From: Sinorhizobium americanum | Lineage (GTDB): Bacteria; Pseudomonadota; Alphaproteobacteria; Rhizobiales; Rhizobiaceae | Assembly (NCBI RefSeq): GCF_001651855.1 | Contig: NZ_LNQC01000053.1 | Location: 186,001 to 250,000, forward strand | Length of the DNA: 64,000 nucleotides | Direction: 5' to 3' | In this document: piece by piece, positions 16,949 through 26,267 of the stretch | Numbering within the stretch: position 1 is the stretch's first letter | Layout of the letters: each line of letters opens with the position of its first letter | Made by a program: the position numbers and the translations under genes | Notes under the pieces: model-generated | What the model was told of the DNA's origin: nothing | The model's input: only the letters and a program-made list of their open reading frames with translations | Database searches by the model: none

Positions 16949-16962
16949 TGGCAGCGCTGCCA
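16949..16962. promoter_or_regulatory. LacI-type operator copy 2 (TGGCAGCGCTGCCA)
   Basis: Identical to copy 1 and spaced 32 bases from it (about three helical turns), so two repressor dimers could sit on the same face of the DNA. Confidence 0.75.
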
Positions 16963-16971
16963 AGCCAAAGT

Positions 16972-16985
16972 TGGTAGCGCTGCCA
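16972..16985. promoter_or_regulatory. LacI-type operator copy 3 (TGGTAGCGCTGCCA)
   Basis: The same palindrome with one C-to-T change, 23 bases from copy 2. The three sites give one repressor several points of contact and could allow looping or graded repression. Confidence 0.7.
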
Positions 16986-17073
16986 AAAAAAATGGCGTAT
17001 CTGGATTCGACGGCAAAGCGCCGACCGCGGGGAGCGTTGCTGCGGCAGCCGGAGCCAGAAAGTCAGGTCGAAC

Positions 17074-18078
17074 GTGGAATTCGATTTCAAGCAGCAGGGC
17101 GCCGTGACGCTGGCCGAGGTCGCCGAAGCGGCAGGCGTCGGGGAAAGCACGGTTTCGCGCGTGCTCAGAAACGAGGGGTCGTTCTCGCGCAAGGCGAGGG
17201 AGCGCGTGATGGAGGCCGTCGAGCGGCTCGGCTATGTGCCGAACCGGATCGCCGGGACGCTCGCTTCCGCCGGATCGCGGCTTGTCGCGTTCGTCGTTCC
17301 CTCCCTCTCGAACATCGTCTTTCCCGACGTGCTGCGCGGGGCAAGCGGCGTCCTGGAGGCGAACAGGCATCAGGCCGTTTTTTCGGTGACAGACTACGAC
17401 CCGCAGCGCGAAGAGGCGCTTGTCGCCGCCATGCTCGCATGGCGACCGACGGCGGTGATGCTGGCCGGCTTCGAACATACGGAAGGTACGCTGAAGATGC
17501 TGCGCGCCAGCGGCTGCCGGGTGGCCGAAGTACTCGATGTCGACGGCACGGCGGTCGATCTGGCAGTCGGATTTTCCAATCGTGCGGCCGGGCGCGCCAG
17601 TGCCGAGTTCCTGCTGAAGCGCGGCTATCGCCGCATCGGCTATGTCGGCCATGACCTTGAGCGCGATACCCGCGCCGGCAAGCGCTTCGCCGCCTTCTGC
17701 GAAACGCTCGCCTCTTCCGGCTCGCCGCTCATCGACCGGGAAGTCTGTTCGGGTGCATCGTCGGTGGAAAGTGGACGGCTGGGCCTGGAGCGGCTGCTCG
17801 CCCGGCACGCCGATCTCGATGCCGTCTATTTTTCCAACGACGACATGGCGATTGGCGGCTATTTCCATTGCCTGGCGCGCGGGATTGCGGTTCCCTCGCA
17901 GTTGGCAATCTTCGGCTATAACGGCCTCGATATCGGAAGGGTGACGCCGCAGCCGCTCTCGACCATTCGCACGCCCCGTGTCCGAACGGGGCAATTGGCG
18001 GCCGAGCTTGTCGTCACCAACGCGCCGCCCCAGGTGGTCGATCTCGGCTTCGAACTGGTCGAAGGCGCAACCGCATAG
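17074..18078 (+). CDS. LacI-family regulator of the tetronate operons
   Basis: 334 residues with a GTG start at 17074. The N-terminal helix-turn-helix reads LAEVAEAAGVGESTVSRVL with the hinge helix region ending near residue 60, and the rest is the periplasmic-binding-like sensor domain (VFPDVLRGASGVLEANRH; FSNDDMAIGG). It is divergent from the MFS-ltnD-otnI-otnK operon and 19 bases upstream of otnC, with three matching palindromes between. A tetronate or pathway intermediate is the likely inducer, by inference. Confidence 0.9.
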   Translation: MEFDFKQQGAVTLAEVAEAAGVGESTVSRVLRNEGSFSRKARERVMEAVERLGYVPNRIAGTLASAGSRLVAFVVPSLSNIVFPDVLRGASGVLEANRHQAVFSVTDYDPQREEALVAAMLAWRPTAVMLAGFEHTEGTLKMLRASGCRVAEVLDVDGTAVDLAVGFSNRAAGRASAEFLLKRGYRRIGYVGHDLERDTRAGKRFAAFCETLASSGSPLIDREVCSGASSVESGRLGLERLLARHADLDAVYFSNDDMAIGGYFHCLARGIAVPSQLAIFGYNGLDIGRVTPQPLSTIRTPRVRTGQLAAELVVTNAPPQVVDLGFELVEGATA

Positions 18079-18097
18079 AATTGAGAGGATTTGCCCC

Positions 18098-18775
18098 ATG
18101 TCCAAGAGCCGTCTGCGCGAGGAAATCTGCCGTTACGGGCGATCATTGTTCGAACGCGGGCTGACGCCTGGCTCCTCCGGCAATATCTCGCTGAGGCTCG
18201 ACGATGGCGGCTGGCTGGTGACGCCCACCAACGCATCGCTCGGCTTTCTCGATCCGGCCCGCATCTCGCGGCTCGATGCTGAAGGGCGCCTCGTATCCGG
18301 CGACAAGCCGACGAAGGAGATACCGCTTCATACAGCGCTTTATGAGTCACGCGGCAGCGCTCGCGCGATCGTCCACCTCCATTCGACCCATGCGGTGGCG
18401 CTTACCATGTTGCCCGAGATCGATCCACGCGCCGCGCTGCCGCCGATGACCCCTTACTACCTCATGCGCGCCGGCGAGACGGCGCTGGTGCCCTACTACC
18501 GTCCCGGCGACCCGGCGGTTGCCGATGCGATCCGCGGACTCGCCGGTAAATATTCGTCCGTGCTGCTTGCCAATCACGGTCCGGTCGTCGCCGGCGACAG
18601 CCTCGAAGCGGCGGTCTTCGCGACGGAGGAACTCGAGGAGACGGCGAAGCTGTATCTGCTTCTGCGCAACCTCAACCCCCGCTATCTGACGCCCAACCAG
18701 GTGACCGATCTCGTCACGACCTTCGGCCTCGAACTTCCCTCGCATCATGATCATGAGGGACATGATCATGGCTGA
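18098..18775 (+). CDS. otnC: 3-oxo-tetronate 4-phosphate decarboxylase (class II aldolase family)
   Basis: 225 residues. The class II aldolase/adducin fold is shown by LTPGSSGNISLRL, IPLHTALYESRG, the metal ligands in VHLHSTH, and LLANHGPVVAGDSLEAAVF with a further histidine. OtnC decarboxylates 3-oxo-tetronate 4-phosphate to dihydroxyacetone phosphate and CO2, closing the pathway. The C-terminus ends in a histidine-rich run (HHDHEGHDHG) that is not needed for the fold and may bind metal. It follows the LacI gene closely and probably shares its transcript. Confidence 0.88.
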   Translation: MSKSRLREEICRYGRSLFERGLTPGSSGNISLRLDDGGWLVTPTNASLGFLDPARISRLDAEGRLVSGDKPTKEIPLHTALYESRGSARAIVHLHSTHAVALTMLPEIDPRAALPPMTPYYLMRAGETALVPYYRPGDPAVADAIRGLAGKYSSVLLANHGPVVAGDSLEAAVFATEELEETAKLYLLLRNLNPRYLTPNQVTDLVTTFGLELPSHHDHEGHDHG

Positions 18776-18861
18776 ACTGGCGCCTGCCAACGTCCGCCGC
18801 GAAACGGCCCATTGCCGCTTACGAGCAAGTGCGCCGATGCTCGTCCGAGCAACCACGGGGG

Positions 18862-19797
18862 TTATCGATGCGTCTCGTCCAGTTGGCGTGGCCGATGCAC
18901 CAGCGTGACGAGCACGAAGGAAATGATCATCAACAGGTACCAGGCGCCGAGCTTGTTGATGGATACGGGCGCCCAGCCGTGCGACTGCGACGGATAGATC
19001 CACGCACGTGACCATGTGGCGACGTTCTCTGCGAACCAGATGAACAGCGCCACCAGCAGGAAGCCGAGCATCAAGGGCATGCGGTGGCGAAAGCGGAAGA
19101 CGCGATAGTGCACCACCGTGCGCAGATAGATCATCGCAGTCGCCGCGAACAGCCCGTATCTAACATCTATGGTGAAGTGGTGGCTGAAGAAGTTGACATA
19201 GATCGCGACTGCCAAAAGCGCGGTCGACCAGACCGGCGGATAACGCGTGTAGGTCATATCAAAGATGCGGCTGATGCGGGCGAGGTAGGAGCCGACAGCC
19301 GCATACATGAAACCGGAGAAAAGCGGCACGGCGCCGATCCGGAAGATGCTTTCCTCGGGATAAATCCATGAGCCTGCCGCGGTCTTGAAGACCTCCATGA
19401 TCGTGCCGACGACGTGGAAGATCAGAATGACCTTCGCCTCGGACAAGGTTTCAAGCCTTGCTGCCAGCATTGCAATTTGGATGCCGAGCGCCGTCAGAAA
19501 GAGGAAGTCATAGCGGGCCAGAAGAGCATTTTCGGGCCAGAACTGGTGAGAGGCGATGATCAGGGCCAGCAGCAATCCGCCGAACAGGCACGCCCATGCC
19601 TGCTTCAAGCCGAAGACGGTGAATTCAACCAACGCACCTGCGAAGCCGTGCGCGGGCAGGGCGTCGAGGACACGATGCGCGGCTGCGTCTATCCGCGCCT
19701 CAACCGAAGTGAAGCGGCGTGCGGGCGGGACGTCGATTGACGGTGCCGGACCATGGCCGAGATCGTCGAAGCGTTCGAATTTGGGCTGATCTGTCAT
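18862..19797 (-). CDS. DUF817 multi-pass membrane protein
   Basis: 311 residues with a soluble N-terminus (about 50 residues) and roughly eight hydrophobic segments. Stretches such as SWIYPEESIFRIGAVPLFSGFMYAAVGSY and SRAWIYPSQSHGW are those of the DUF817 family. Function is unknown. It stands alone between the two tetronate gene groups, converges on otnC and is divergent from the GntR gene, so it may simply be a neighbour rather than part of the pathway. Confidence 0.8.
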   Translation of the reverse strand: MTDQPKFERFDDLGHGPAPSIDVPPARRFTSVEARIDAAAHRVLDALPAHGFAGALVEFTVFGLKQAWACLFGGLLLALIIASHQFWPENALLARYDFLFLTALGIQIAMLAARLETLSEAKVILIFHVVGTIMEVFKTAAGSWIYPEESIFRIGAVPLFSGFMYAAVGSYLARISRIFDMTYTRYPPVWSTALLAVAIYVNFFSHHFTIDVRYGLFAATAMIYLRTVVHYRVFRFRHRMPLMLGFLLVALFIWFAENVATWSRAWIYPSQSHGWAPVSINKLGAWYLLMIISFVLVTLVHRPRQLDETHR

Positions 19798-20014
19798 GCA
19801 TGCTTGTTGCTGGAATTATGCCTACAACCGATGAGGAGAGTTTTGCGCTTTTTTTGTGTCCAAGAGGCTACCGACGTCTCTCCCTAAAGACCTCATTCGT
19901 GCGCCCGTTGACGTCCGCTCTATTTCGCAATGCACAACGGTGCCGTGTGCTTTTGGTGCGTCGCCGCAACGAACTGGGGTTGACCTCCCGCTCTATGCGA
20001 CATTTATTCGTATT

Positions 20015-20045
20015 ACTGATCCGGTGGACCAACCAGTGGATCAGT
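20015..20045. promoter_or_regulatory. 31-bp inverted repeat upstream of the GntR gene, probable operator
   Basis: Arms ACTGATCCGGTGG (20015-20027) and CCAGTGGATCAGT (20033-20045) match at 11 of 13 positions around a 5-base spacer. It ends 14 bases before the GntR start codon and overlaps its leader, so a bound protein would block transcription or initiation. The TGG/CCA core with short spacer suits a FadR-type GntR dimer. Confidence 0.5.
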
Positions 20046-20059
20046 CCGGAGTAGCGCCG

Positions 20060-20836
20060 ATGACTGGCAGTCCGATACTCACGCAGATGCCGAAGGTGGG
20101 GCGCAGCCTCGACCGCCGCACGGCGCGTGAGATGATTGCCGACAAGCTGATGGTGCTGGTGGCGACGAACATGCTGCGGCCCGGCGATGAACTCCCGGGT
20201 GAGCGGGAACTCGCCAACGTCCTCCATGTCAGCCGCGAGACGGTGCGCGGTGCCATTCAGGCGCTTGCAGCGCGCGGCATCATCGAGGTCTCGCAGGGAA
20301 GCCGCAGCCGCGTCGCCGATGTCGATCTCAGCGATGTCATCGTGACGATCGCGTCGCCCAACGCCATCGACAGCTATGATCTCGAGGACGTCCATGCCGC
20401 TCGACTGCACATCGAGCTGAAGGTGGTGGGCGACGCTGCCGCTGGCATCGACGAAGAGACGCTGAAGAAGCTCGAGAGCCTGCTCGAGGCGCAAAAACTC
20501 TGCGGCGACGACGCGATGCGCTTCCTGATCTGCGACCGCGAGTTCCATGTGGCGATCTACAGGGCCTGCGGCAATCCGCTGCTCTCGGATTTCGTGACGG
20601 ACCTTTATACTTACATGATGGATTACCGGCGCAGCGCCATGTCGCGCCCGGGCGCGATCGACGCCAGCTACAAGGATCACGGCGAAATCGTCGAGGCGCT
20701 GCGGCGGCACGACCGCGAAGCGGTTGTCGCGGCCTTTCACCAGCACCTCATGCGTATCTATCAGACCACGAAGGAACTGCTCGTCGACGCAAACGGCAGG
20801 AAACAGAAACAGAAGGGCACGCGCAACCCGGAGTGA
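20060..20836 (+). CDS. GntR-family (FadR subfamily) transcriptional regulator
   Basis: 258 residues from MTGSPILTQMPK, with GGAG 8 bases upstream; the longer frame from 19856 runs through the operator-like repeat. The winged helix-turn-helix reads LRPGDELPGERELANVLHVSRETVRGAIQALAARGII in part, and an all-helical FCD effector domain follows with the metal-ligand pattern D..FH and H..I. It leads the denD-SDR-ABC transporter genes with a 34-base gap to denD. It probably senses a sugar acid. Confidence 0.9.
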   Translation: MTGSPILTQMPKVGRSLDRRTAREMIADKLMVLVATNMLRPGDELPGERELANVLHVSRETVRGAIQALAARGIIEVSQGSRSRVADVDLSDVIVTIASPNAIDSYDLEDVHAARLHIELKVVGDAAAGIDEETLKKLESLLEAQKLCGDDAMRFLICDREFHVAIYRACGNPLLSDFVTDLYTYMMDYRRSAMSRPGAIDASYKDHGEIVEALRRHDREAVVAAFHQHLMRIYQTTKELLVDANGRKQKQKGTRNPE

Positions 20837-20870
20837 TGCGGGTGTGGCCGAACGAGGAGGTTCGCCGCGA

Positions 20871-21854
20871 ATGCATGTCATGATTATCGGTGCGGCCGGC
20901 ATGATCGGCCGGAAACTTGTCGAGAAACTGGCCGCCGAGCCGGAGGCCCTCGGTTATGAGATTAGCCGGATCACCCTCGTCGACGTGATCGAGCCGCCGG
21001 TTCCGGCGGCCTATTCCGCGACCTCGACGGCGCTCGCGCTTGATCTCTCGACCGAAGGCAGCGCCGGGCAGCTCGTCGCGACACGGCCGGACGTCATCTT
21101 TCATCTCGCAGCGATCGTTTCGGGCGAGGCGGAGGCGGATTTGGACAAGGGCTACCGCGTCAATCTCGACGGGACGCGGGCACTCTTCGAAGCGATCCGC
21201 GCCGAGGGTCAGCGCGAGCGCTATTTCCCGCGCCTCATCTTCGCCTCCTCGATTGCCGTCTTCGGCCAACCCTTCCCCGAAAAGATCGGCGACGAGTTCT
21301 TCACGACGCCGCTGACGAGCTATGGCACGCAGAAGGCGATCTGCGAGTTGCTGCTCGCCGATTATTCACGGCGCGGCCTCTTCGACGGCATCGGCATCCG
21401 CCTGCCGACCATCTGCATCCGGCCGGGCAAGCCGAACAAGGCGGCGTCCGGCTTCTTCTCCAACATTCTGCGCGAGCCGCTCGCCGGGCAGGAGGCCGTA
21501 CTGCCGGTCGACGAAAACGTCCGGCACTGGTTCGCAAGTCCGCGTTCGGCCGTCGGCTTCTTCGTCCATGCCGGGAGAATCGATACGAGCCGGATCGGGC
21601 CGCGGCGCAACCTGACCATGCCGGGATTGTCGGCGCTGGTCGGCGAGGAGATCGAGGCGCTGAAGCGCATGGCCGGCCCGAAGGCGGCTGGCCTCATCCG
21701 CCGCGAACCGGATCCGGTCATCGCCGCGATCGTCGCCGGCTGGCCGACGAATTTCGACGCGCGACGCGCGCGCGAGCTGGGCTTCACGGCCGAAAGCAGC
21801 TTCGACGACATCATCCGGATCCATGTCGAGGACGAACTCGGAGGGAAGATCTGA
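20871..21854 (+). CDS. denD: D-erythronate dehydrogenase-like NAD-dependent epimerase/dehydratase
   Basis: 327 residues from [20 protein letters not shown], an extended short-chain dehydrogenase. The Rossmann glycine motif GAAGMIG, the catalytic YGTQK with upstream Ser (SSIAVFG) and the DV..P adenine pocket are visible. It resembles DenD, which oxidises D-erythronate to 2-oxo-tetronate, the shared OtnI substrate. Its location 2 kb from otnC, next to an ABC importer, supports this. Another sugar-acid or uronate dehydrogenase activity is the main alternative. Confidence 0.75.
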   Translation: MHVMIIGAAGMIGRKLVEKLAAEPEALGYEISRITLVDVIEPPVPAAYSATSTALALDLSTEGSAGQLVATRPDVIFHLAAIVSGEAEADLDKGYRVNLDGTRALFEAIRAEGQRERYFPRLIFASSIAVFGQPFPEKIGDEFFTTPLTSYGTQKAICELLLADYSRRGLFDGIGIRLPTICIRPGKPNKAASGFFSNILREPLAGQEAVLPVDENVRHWFASPRSAVGFFVHAGRIDTSRIGPRRNLTMPGLSALVGEEIEALKRMAGPKAAGLIRREPDPVIAAIVAGWPTNFDARRARELGFTAESSFDDIIRIHVEDELGGKI

Positions 21855-21855
21855 C

Positions 21856-22632
21856 ATGGCACAAGGCAACAGATCGGGCGAGGGAAAGATCGCGCTGGTG
21901 ACGGGCGGAGGGTCCGGCATCGGCCTCGGTATTGCCCGGCGGCTGAGTGGCGAAGGCTATCGCCTCGTCATCACCGGACGCCGTCCGGACGTGTTGGAGA
22001 AAGCGGCTGCCGAAATCGCCGCGGAAAGCGGCGGTGTTGTCCGGGCGATTACCTGCGATGTTGGCGACCCCGGCCAGGTGGCGTCGCTTTTCGAGGCGAT
22101 CCATACGGAGTTCGGGCGGCTCGACCTGCTCGTCAACAATGCCGGTTCGAGCGTGCCGCCGGTGCCGCTCGAAGAGGTCACGTTCGACCAATGGAGCGGA
22201 ATTCTTGCCGCGAACCTCACCGGCGCCTTCCTCTGCACCCAGCAGGCTTTCCGGCTGATGAAGGCGCAGGAGCCGCGCGGCGGCCGGATCATCAACAACG
22301 GCTCGATTTCGGCGACGACCCCCCGGCCCAATTCTGCGCCCTATACAGCGACGAAGCACGCCATTACCGGGCTTACCAAGTCGACGGCGCTCGATGGGCG
22401 GCCCTTCGACATCGCCTGCGGCCAGATCGACATCGGCAATGCCGCAACCGACATGACGCAGAAGATGAGCAGCGGCGTGTTGCAGGCCAATGGCGAGATC
22501 GCGGCGGAGCCGACGATTCCCGTTGAACATGTCGCCGATGCGGTCGTCTACATGGCGAGCCTGCCGCTTTCGGCAAACGTGCTGACGATGACGGTGATGG
22601 CGACGAAGATGCCGCTGGTCGGCCGCGGATAG
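21856..22632 (+). CDS. Short-chain dehydrogenase/reductase
   Basis: 258 residues; the ATG lies one base after the denD stop codon, so translation is probably coupled. Classical SDR features are all present: the cofactor motif [18 protein letters not shown], the catalytic Ser in [11 protein letters not shown] and YTATKH. The substrate is not evident. In this operon it may oxidise or reduce another four-carbon sugar acid or the sugar precursor of erythronate. The ABC transporter genes follow 70 bases later. Confidence 0.85.
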   Translation: MAQGNRSGEGKIALVTGGGSGIGLGIARRLSGEGYRLVITGRRPDVLEKAAAEIAAESGGVVRAITCDVGDPGQVASLFEAIHTEFGRLDLLVNNAGSSVPPVPLEEVTFDQWSGILAANLTGAFLCTQQAFRLMKAQEPRGGRIINNGSISATTPRPNSAPYTATKHAITGLTKSTALDGRPFDIACGQIDIGNAATDMTQKMSSGVLQANGEIAAEPTIPVEHVADAVVYMASLPLSANVLTMTVMATKMPLVGRG

Positions 22633-22702
22633 ATCAAAGCCTTCGCCCGTCCACGAGGAGGGATGGTGGCGAAGCCAGGAATGAGTTCTGGGAGGAACGC
22701 GA

Positions 22703-23770
22703 ATGGCAGGCGTGGATTTTGTCGATGTCCGGAAATCCTTCGGGCAGTTTCCGGTCATCAAGGGCGTCAACATCGAGATCGAGGACGGCGAATTCGTCAT
22801 TCTCGTCGGCCCGTCCGGCTGCGGAAAATCGACCTTGCTCCGGATGTTGGCGGGCCTCGAGAACATCACTGCCGGCGAAATCCGCATCGGCGACCGGGTC
22901 GTCAACCGGTTGCCGCCGAAGGATCGCGACATCGCCATGGTGTTCCAGAACTACGCGCTCTATCCGCACATGACGGTTGCCGACAACATGGCCTTCTCGC
23001 TGATGCTGGCGAACAAGCCGAGGGCGGACATCGACAAGCGGGTCGGCGTTGCGGCGGAAATCCTCGGGCTCGCGAAACTGCTCGACCGCTATCCGCGCCA
23101 GCTTTCCGGTGGCCAGCGCCAGCGCGTTGCCATGGGCCGGGCGATCGTGCGCGACCCGCAGGTGTTTCTGTTCGACGAACCGCTTTCGAACCTCGACGCC
23201 AAGCTGCGCGTCGCCATGCGCGCCGAGATCAAGGAACTGCATCAGCGGCTGAAGACGACGACCGTCTACGTCACCCATGACCAGATCGAGGCGATGACCA
23301 TGGCCGACAAGATCGTCGTCATGCATGACGGCATCGTCGAGCAGATTGGTGCGCCGCTCGAACTCTACGATCATCCGGCCAATCTCTTCGTCGCCGGCTT
23401 CATCGGTTCGCCGGCAATGAACATGATCCGCGGCCGGCTTCACCCCAAAGATCCGACGGCCTTCATGACCGCGGACGGAACGGCGCTTCCCGTCGCTCGG
23501 CCAACTGCCGCCGCCCGGGGCCGCGATCTCGTCTACGGCCTCAGGCCCGAATACATGTCGCTCGACCCGAACGGCCTGCCCGCCGAGGTCGTGGTGATCG
23601 AGCCGACCGGCTACGAAACGCAGATGATCGCGAGGCTCGGCGGCAACGATGTGACCTGCGTCTTCCGCGAAAGGGTGAATGCCAAGCCGGGCGAGACGAT
23701 CCGTCTCGGGATCGACGGCGCGCATGTTCACCTGTTCGACGCCGAGACCGGGCGGCGATTGTTCGACTGA
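22703..23770 (+). CDS. Sugar ABC importer ATP-binding protein (UgpC/MalK type)
   Basis: 355 residues with GGGAGGAACG before the ATG. It has Walker [11 protein letters not shown]-loop [11 protein letters not shown], signature [14 protein letters not shown], Walker [16 protein letters not shown] and the H-loop TVYVTHDQ, then a C-terminal OB-type (TOBE) regulatory domain from about residue 240. It powers import at the inner membrane with the two permeases and binding protein that follow. Its first position in the transporter set, behind denD and the SDR, ties it to sugar-acid uptake. Confidence 0.93.
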   Translation: MAGVDFVDVRKSFGQFPVIKGVNIEIEDGEFVILVGPSGCGKSTLLRMLAGLENITAGEIRIGDRVVNRLPPKDRDIAMVFQNYALYPHMTVADNMAFSLMLANKPRADIDKRVGVAAEILGLAKLLDRYPRQLSGGQRQRVAMGRAIVRDPQVFLFDEPLSNLDAKLRVAMRAEIKELHQRLKTTTVYVTHDQIEAMTMADKIVVMHDGIVEQIGAPLELYDHPANLFVAGFIGSPAMNMIRGRLHPKDPTAFMTADGTALPVARPTAAARGRDLVYGLRPEYMSLDPNGLPAEVVVIEPTGYETQMIARLGGNDVTCVFRERVNAKPGETIRLGIDGAHVHLFDAETGRRLFD

Positions 23771-23913
23771 CGCCCGAGCGGACAGGGACGGAGGAGCCTT
23801 CCCCTGCCGCGCGGGCAATGCCAGGCAATGGCCGGGCATCAGGTCGCGGCGTTCGCCAAGCGGGACGGCGAATGCCGGAAGATTTGCTCCCGCTGTTTCA
23901 AGGAGGAGTACCA

Positions 23914-25221
23914 ATGCCGATAAAGAGACGTGATTTTCTCGCAGCCTCCGCCGCCCTTGCCGGCGCTACGGGTCTGGGCATCCGCCCGTCCTTCGCTCAG
24001 GCCGCCGAGCCGAGCTACAAACCGGAGGAAGGCGCAAGCCTTCGGGTGTTGCGGTGGACGCCTTTCGTGAAGGGCGACGAGGACGCGTGGCTCGCCAACA
24101 CCAAGAAGTTCACAGAGGCGACCGGCGTCGAGGTCCGCATCGACAAGGAAAGCTGGGAAGACATTCGCCCGAAGGCGGCCGTCGCCGCGAATGTCGGCTC
24201 CGGCCCGGACATGGTGATGTGCTGGTTCGACGATGCGCATCAATATCCGGACAAGCTCGTCGACGTCACCGAACTCGCTAATTACCTCGGCAACAAATAT
24301 GGCGGCTGGTACGACGGCGTGAAGGGCTATGCGACGCGCGACGACAAGTTCATCGCCATGCCGCTGACGGCGATCGGCAACGCCGTGTGCTACCGCGACA
24401 GTCATATGAAAGCGGCGGGCTTCAGCGAATTCCCGAAGGACACGGCAGGCTTTCTCGAACTCTGCAAGGCGATGAAGGCCAAGGGCACCCCCGCCGGCTT
24501 CCCGCACGGCAAGGCGGTCGGCGACGGCAACAACTATGCCCACTGGCTGCTCTGGAGCCACGGCGGCAAGATGGTCGACGAGAGCGGCAAGGTGACCATC
24601 AACAGCCCGGAGACGCTCGCTGCGATCAACTATGCCAAGCAGCTCTACGAGACCTTCATTCCCGGCACCGAGAGCTGGCTCGACATCAACAACAACCGCG
24701 CCTTCCTCGCCGGCCAGGTATCGCTGACGGCGAACGGCGTCTCGCTCTACTATGCTGCCAAGAAGGACGCGGCGCTTGCCGAGCTGGCGGCGGATATCCG
24801 CACGACCAACTTCCCGATCGGCCCGGTCGGCCAGAGCGTCGAACTGCACCAGACGAGCTCGATCCTGCTCTTCAGCCACAGCCAATATCCGGAAGCGGCC
24901 AAGGCCTACATCAAGTTCATGATGGAAGCCGAGCAGATGAATGCCTGGATCCAAGGCTCGAGCGCCTATTGCTGCCAGCCGCTGAAGGCCTTCGCCAACA
25001 ACCCGGTCTGGACCTCCGACCCAATCCATGCGCCCTATGCCAAGGCCTCCGAGACCCTTCGGCCGAACGGCTATGCCGGTCCGCTCGGCTACGCCTCGGC
25101 AGGCGTCATGGCGGATTACGTCCTGGTCGACATGTTCGCAGCCGCAGTGACCGGCCAGATGACGCCCGAGGACGCCGTTGTCGAGGCCGAACGGCGGGCG
25201 AACCGCTACTATCGCGTCTGA
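23914..25221 (+). CDS. ABC importer substrate-binding protein, family 1 (MalE/UgpB-like)
   Basis: 435 residues from MPIKRRDFLAASAALAG, after AAGGAGGAG. The KRRDFL motif, hydrophobic stretch and FAQAAEP cleavage region form a Tat-type signal peptide, so the protein is probably exported folded. The mature part is an extracellular solute-binding protein of the large sugar type (WTPFVKGDEDAWLANTKKFTEATG in part, GPDMVMCWFDDAH). It precedes its two permeases. The ligand is unknown; erythronate or a related polyol/sugar acid is inferred from denD upstream. Confidence 0.9.
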   Translation: MPIKRRDFLAASAALAGATGLGIRPSFAQAAEPSYKPEEGASLRVLRWTPFVKGDEDAWLANTKKFTEATGVEVRIDKESWEDIRPKAAVAANVGSGPDMVMCWFDDAHQYPDKLVDVTELANYLGNKYGGWYDGVKGYATRDDKFIAMPLTAIGNAVCYRDSHMKAAGFSEFPKDTAGFLELCKAMKAKGTPAGFPHGKAVGDGNNYAHWLLWSHGGKMVDESGKVTINSPETLAAINYAKQLYETFIPGTESWLDINNNRAFLAGQVSLTANGVSLYYAAKKDAALAELAADIRTTNFPIGPVGQSVELHQTSSILLFSHSQYPEAAKAYIKFMMEAEQMNAWIQGSSAYCCQPLKAFANNPVWTSDPIHAPYAKASETLRPNGYAGPLGYASAGVMADYVLVDMFAAAVTGQMTPEDAVVEAERRANRYYRV

Positions 25222-25319
25222 TCTCGCGGCGGCTTGTCAGCCGCCATGATCATCGATCAGGCCGGCGGCGGAGATCGCCGGCCCAACGTCTGAACCCATT
25301 TCGTGGCCGGAGAAATTCG

Positions 25320-26252
25320 ATGTCGATCACATCGTCCGGAAAGCCGCCATCTGCCATGGCTTCGCTGATGCAGAACAACAATGTGCTCGGCCTGCTGTTC
25401 ATGCTGCCGGCCGCGGTTTTTCTCATCTGCTTCCTCACCTATCCGCTGGGGCTCGGCGTCTGGCTGGGCTTCACCGACACCCGCATCGGCCGCGACGGCA
25501 TCTTCATCGGCCTTGAGAACTATGAGTTCCTGGCACGCGATTCGGTCTTCTGGCTCTCGGTCTTCAACACGCTGCTCTATACCTTCGTGGCGTCGATCCT
25601 GAAGTTCGTGCTCGGCCTCTGGCTGGCGCTGCTTTTGAACGAGAACCTGCCGTTCAAATCCTTCTTCCGCGCCATCGTGCTTCTCCCCTGGGTCGTGCCA
25701 ACGGTGCTTTCCGCACTTGCCTTCTGGTGGATCTACGATTCGCAGTTCTCGATCATTTCCTGGTCGCTGATGCAACTCGGCCTGATCGACGGGCCGATCA
25801 ACTTCCTCGGCGATCCGACCAATGCGCGCGCATCGGTCATCGCCGCCAATGTCTGGCGCGGCATTCCCTTCGTGGCGATATCGCTGCTGGCCGGCCTCCA
25901 GACGATTCCGGTATCGCTGCAGGAGGCCGCCTCGCTCGACGGCGCCACCAGCTGGCAGCGCTTCCGCTACGTTACGCTTCCGATGCTGACGCCGATCATC
26001 GCCGTCGTGATGACCTTCTCGGTGCTCTTCACCTTCACCGATTTCCAGCTCATCTACGTGTTGACCAAGGGCGGGCCGGTGAATGCGACGCATCTGATGG
26101 CGACGCTTTCCTTCCAGCGCGGCATTCCAGGCGGCCAGCTCGGCGAAGGTGCGGCGATCGCTGTCGCCATGATCCCCTTCCTGCTCGCCGCCATCATGTT
26201 CAGCTTCTTCGGCCTGCAGCGCCGCAAGTGGCAGCAGGGCGGACAGGACTGA
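25320..26252 (+). CDS. ABC importer permease (MalF/UgpA type)
   Basis: 310 residues from MSITSSGKPPSAM; the long frame extending upstream to 24387 is antisense-free but overlaps the binding protein and is not coding there. Six hydrophobic segments are present and the cytoplasmic EAA loop reads EAASLDGATSWQRFRYVTLPML, the contact site for the ATPase. It forms the membrane channel with the next gene, 15 bases downstream. Confidence 0.92.
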   Translation: MSITSSGKPPSAMASLMQNNNVLGLLFMLPAAVFLICFLTYPLGLGVWLGFTDTRIGRDGIFIGLENYEFLARDSVFWLSVFNTLLYTFVASILKFVLGLWLALLLNENLPFKSFFRAIVLLPWVVPTVLSALAFWWIYDSQFSIISWSLMQLGLIDGPINFLGDPTNARASVIAANVWRGIPFVAISLLAGLQTIPVSLQEAASLDGATSWQRFRYVTLPMLTPIIAVVMTFSVLFTFTDFQLIYVLTKGGPVNATHLMATLSFQRGIPGGQLGEGAAIAVAMIPFLLAAIMFSFFGLQRRKWQQGGQD

Positions 26253-26267
26253 GATCGGGAGGATAAA

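Noticed and set aside
16861-18105. N-terminal extension making an 853-codon MFS protein
   Set aside because: The extension is antisense to the LacI gene and passes through three operators; the true start at 16860 has a strong ribosome binding site.
19856-20059. 68-residue N-terminal extension of the GntR protein
   Set aside because: It crosses the operator-like palindrome and has no similarity to GntR proteins; the ATG at 20060 has GGAG at proper distance.
22634-25029. Long leftward frames opposite the ABC ATPase and binding protein
   Set aside because: They mirror genes with clear Walker motifs and a Tat signal; no motif is seen on the other strand.
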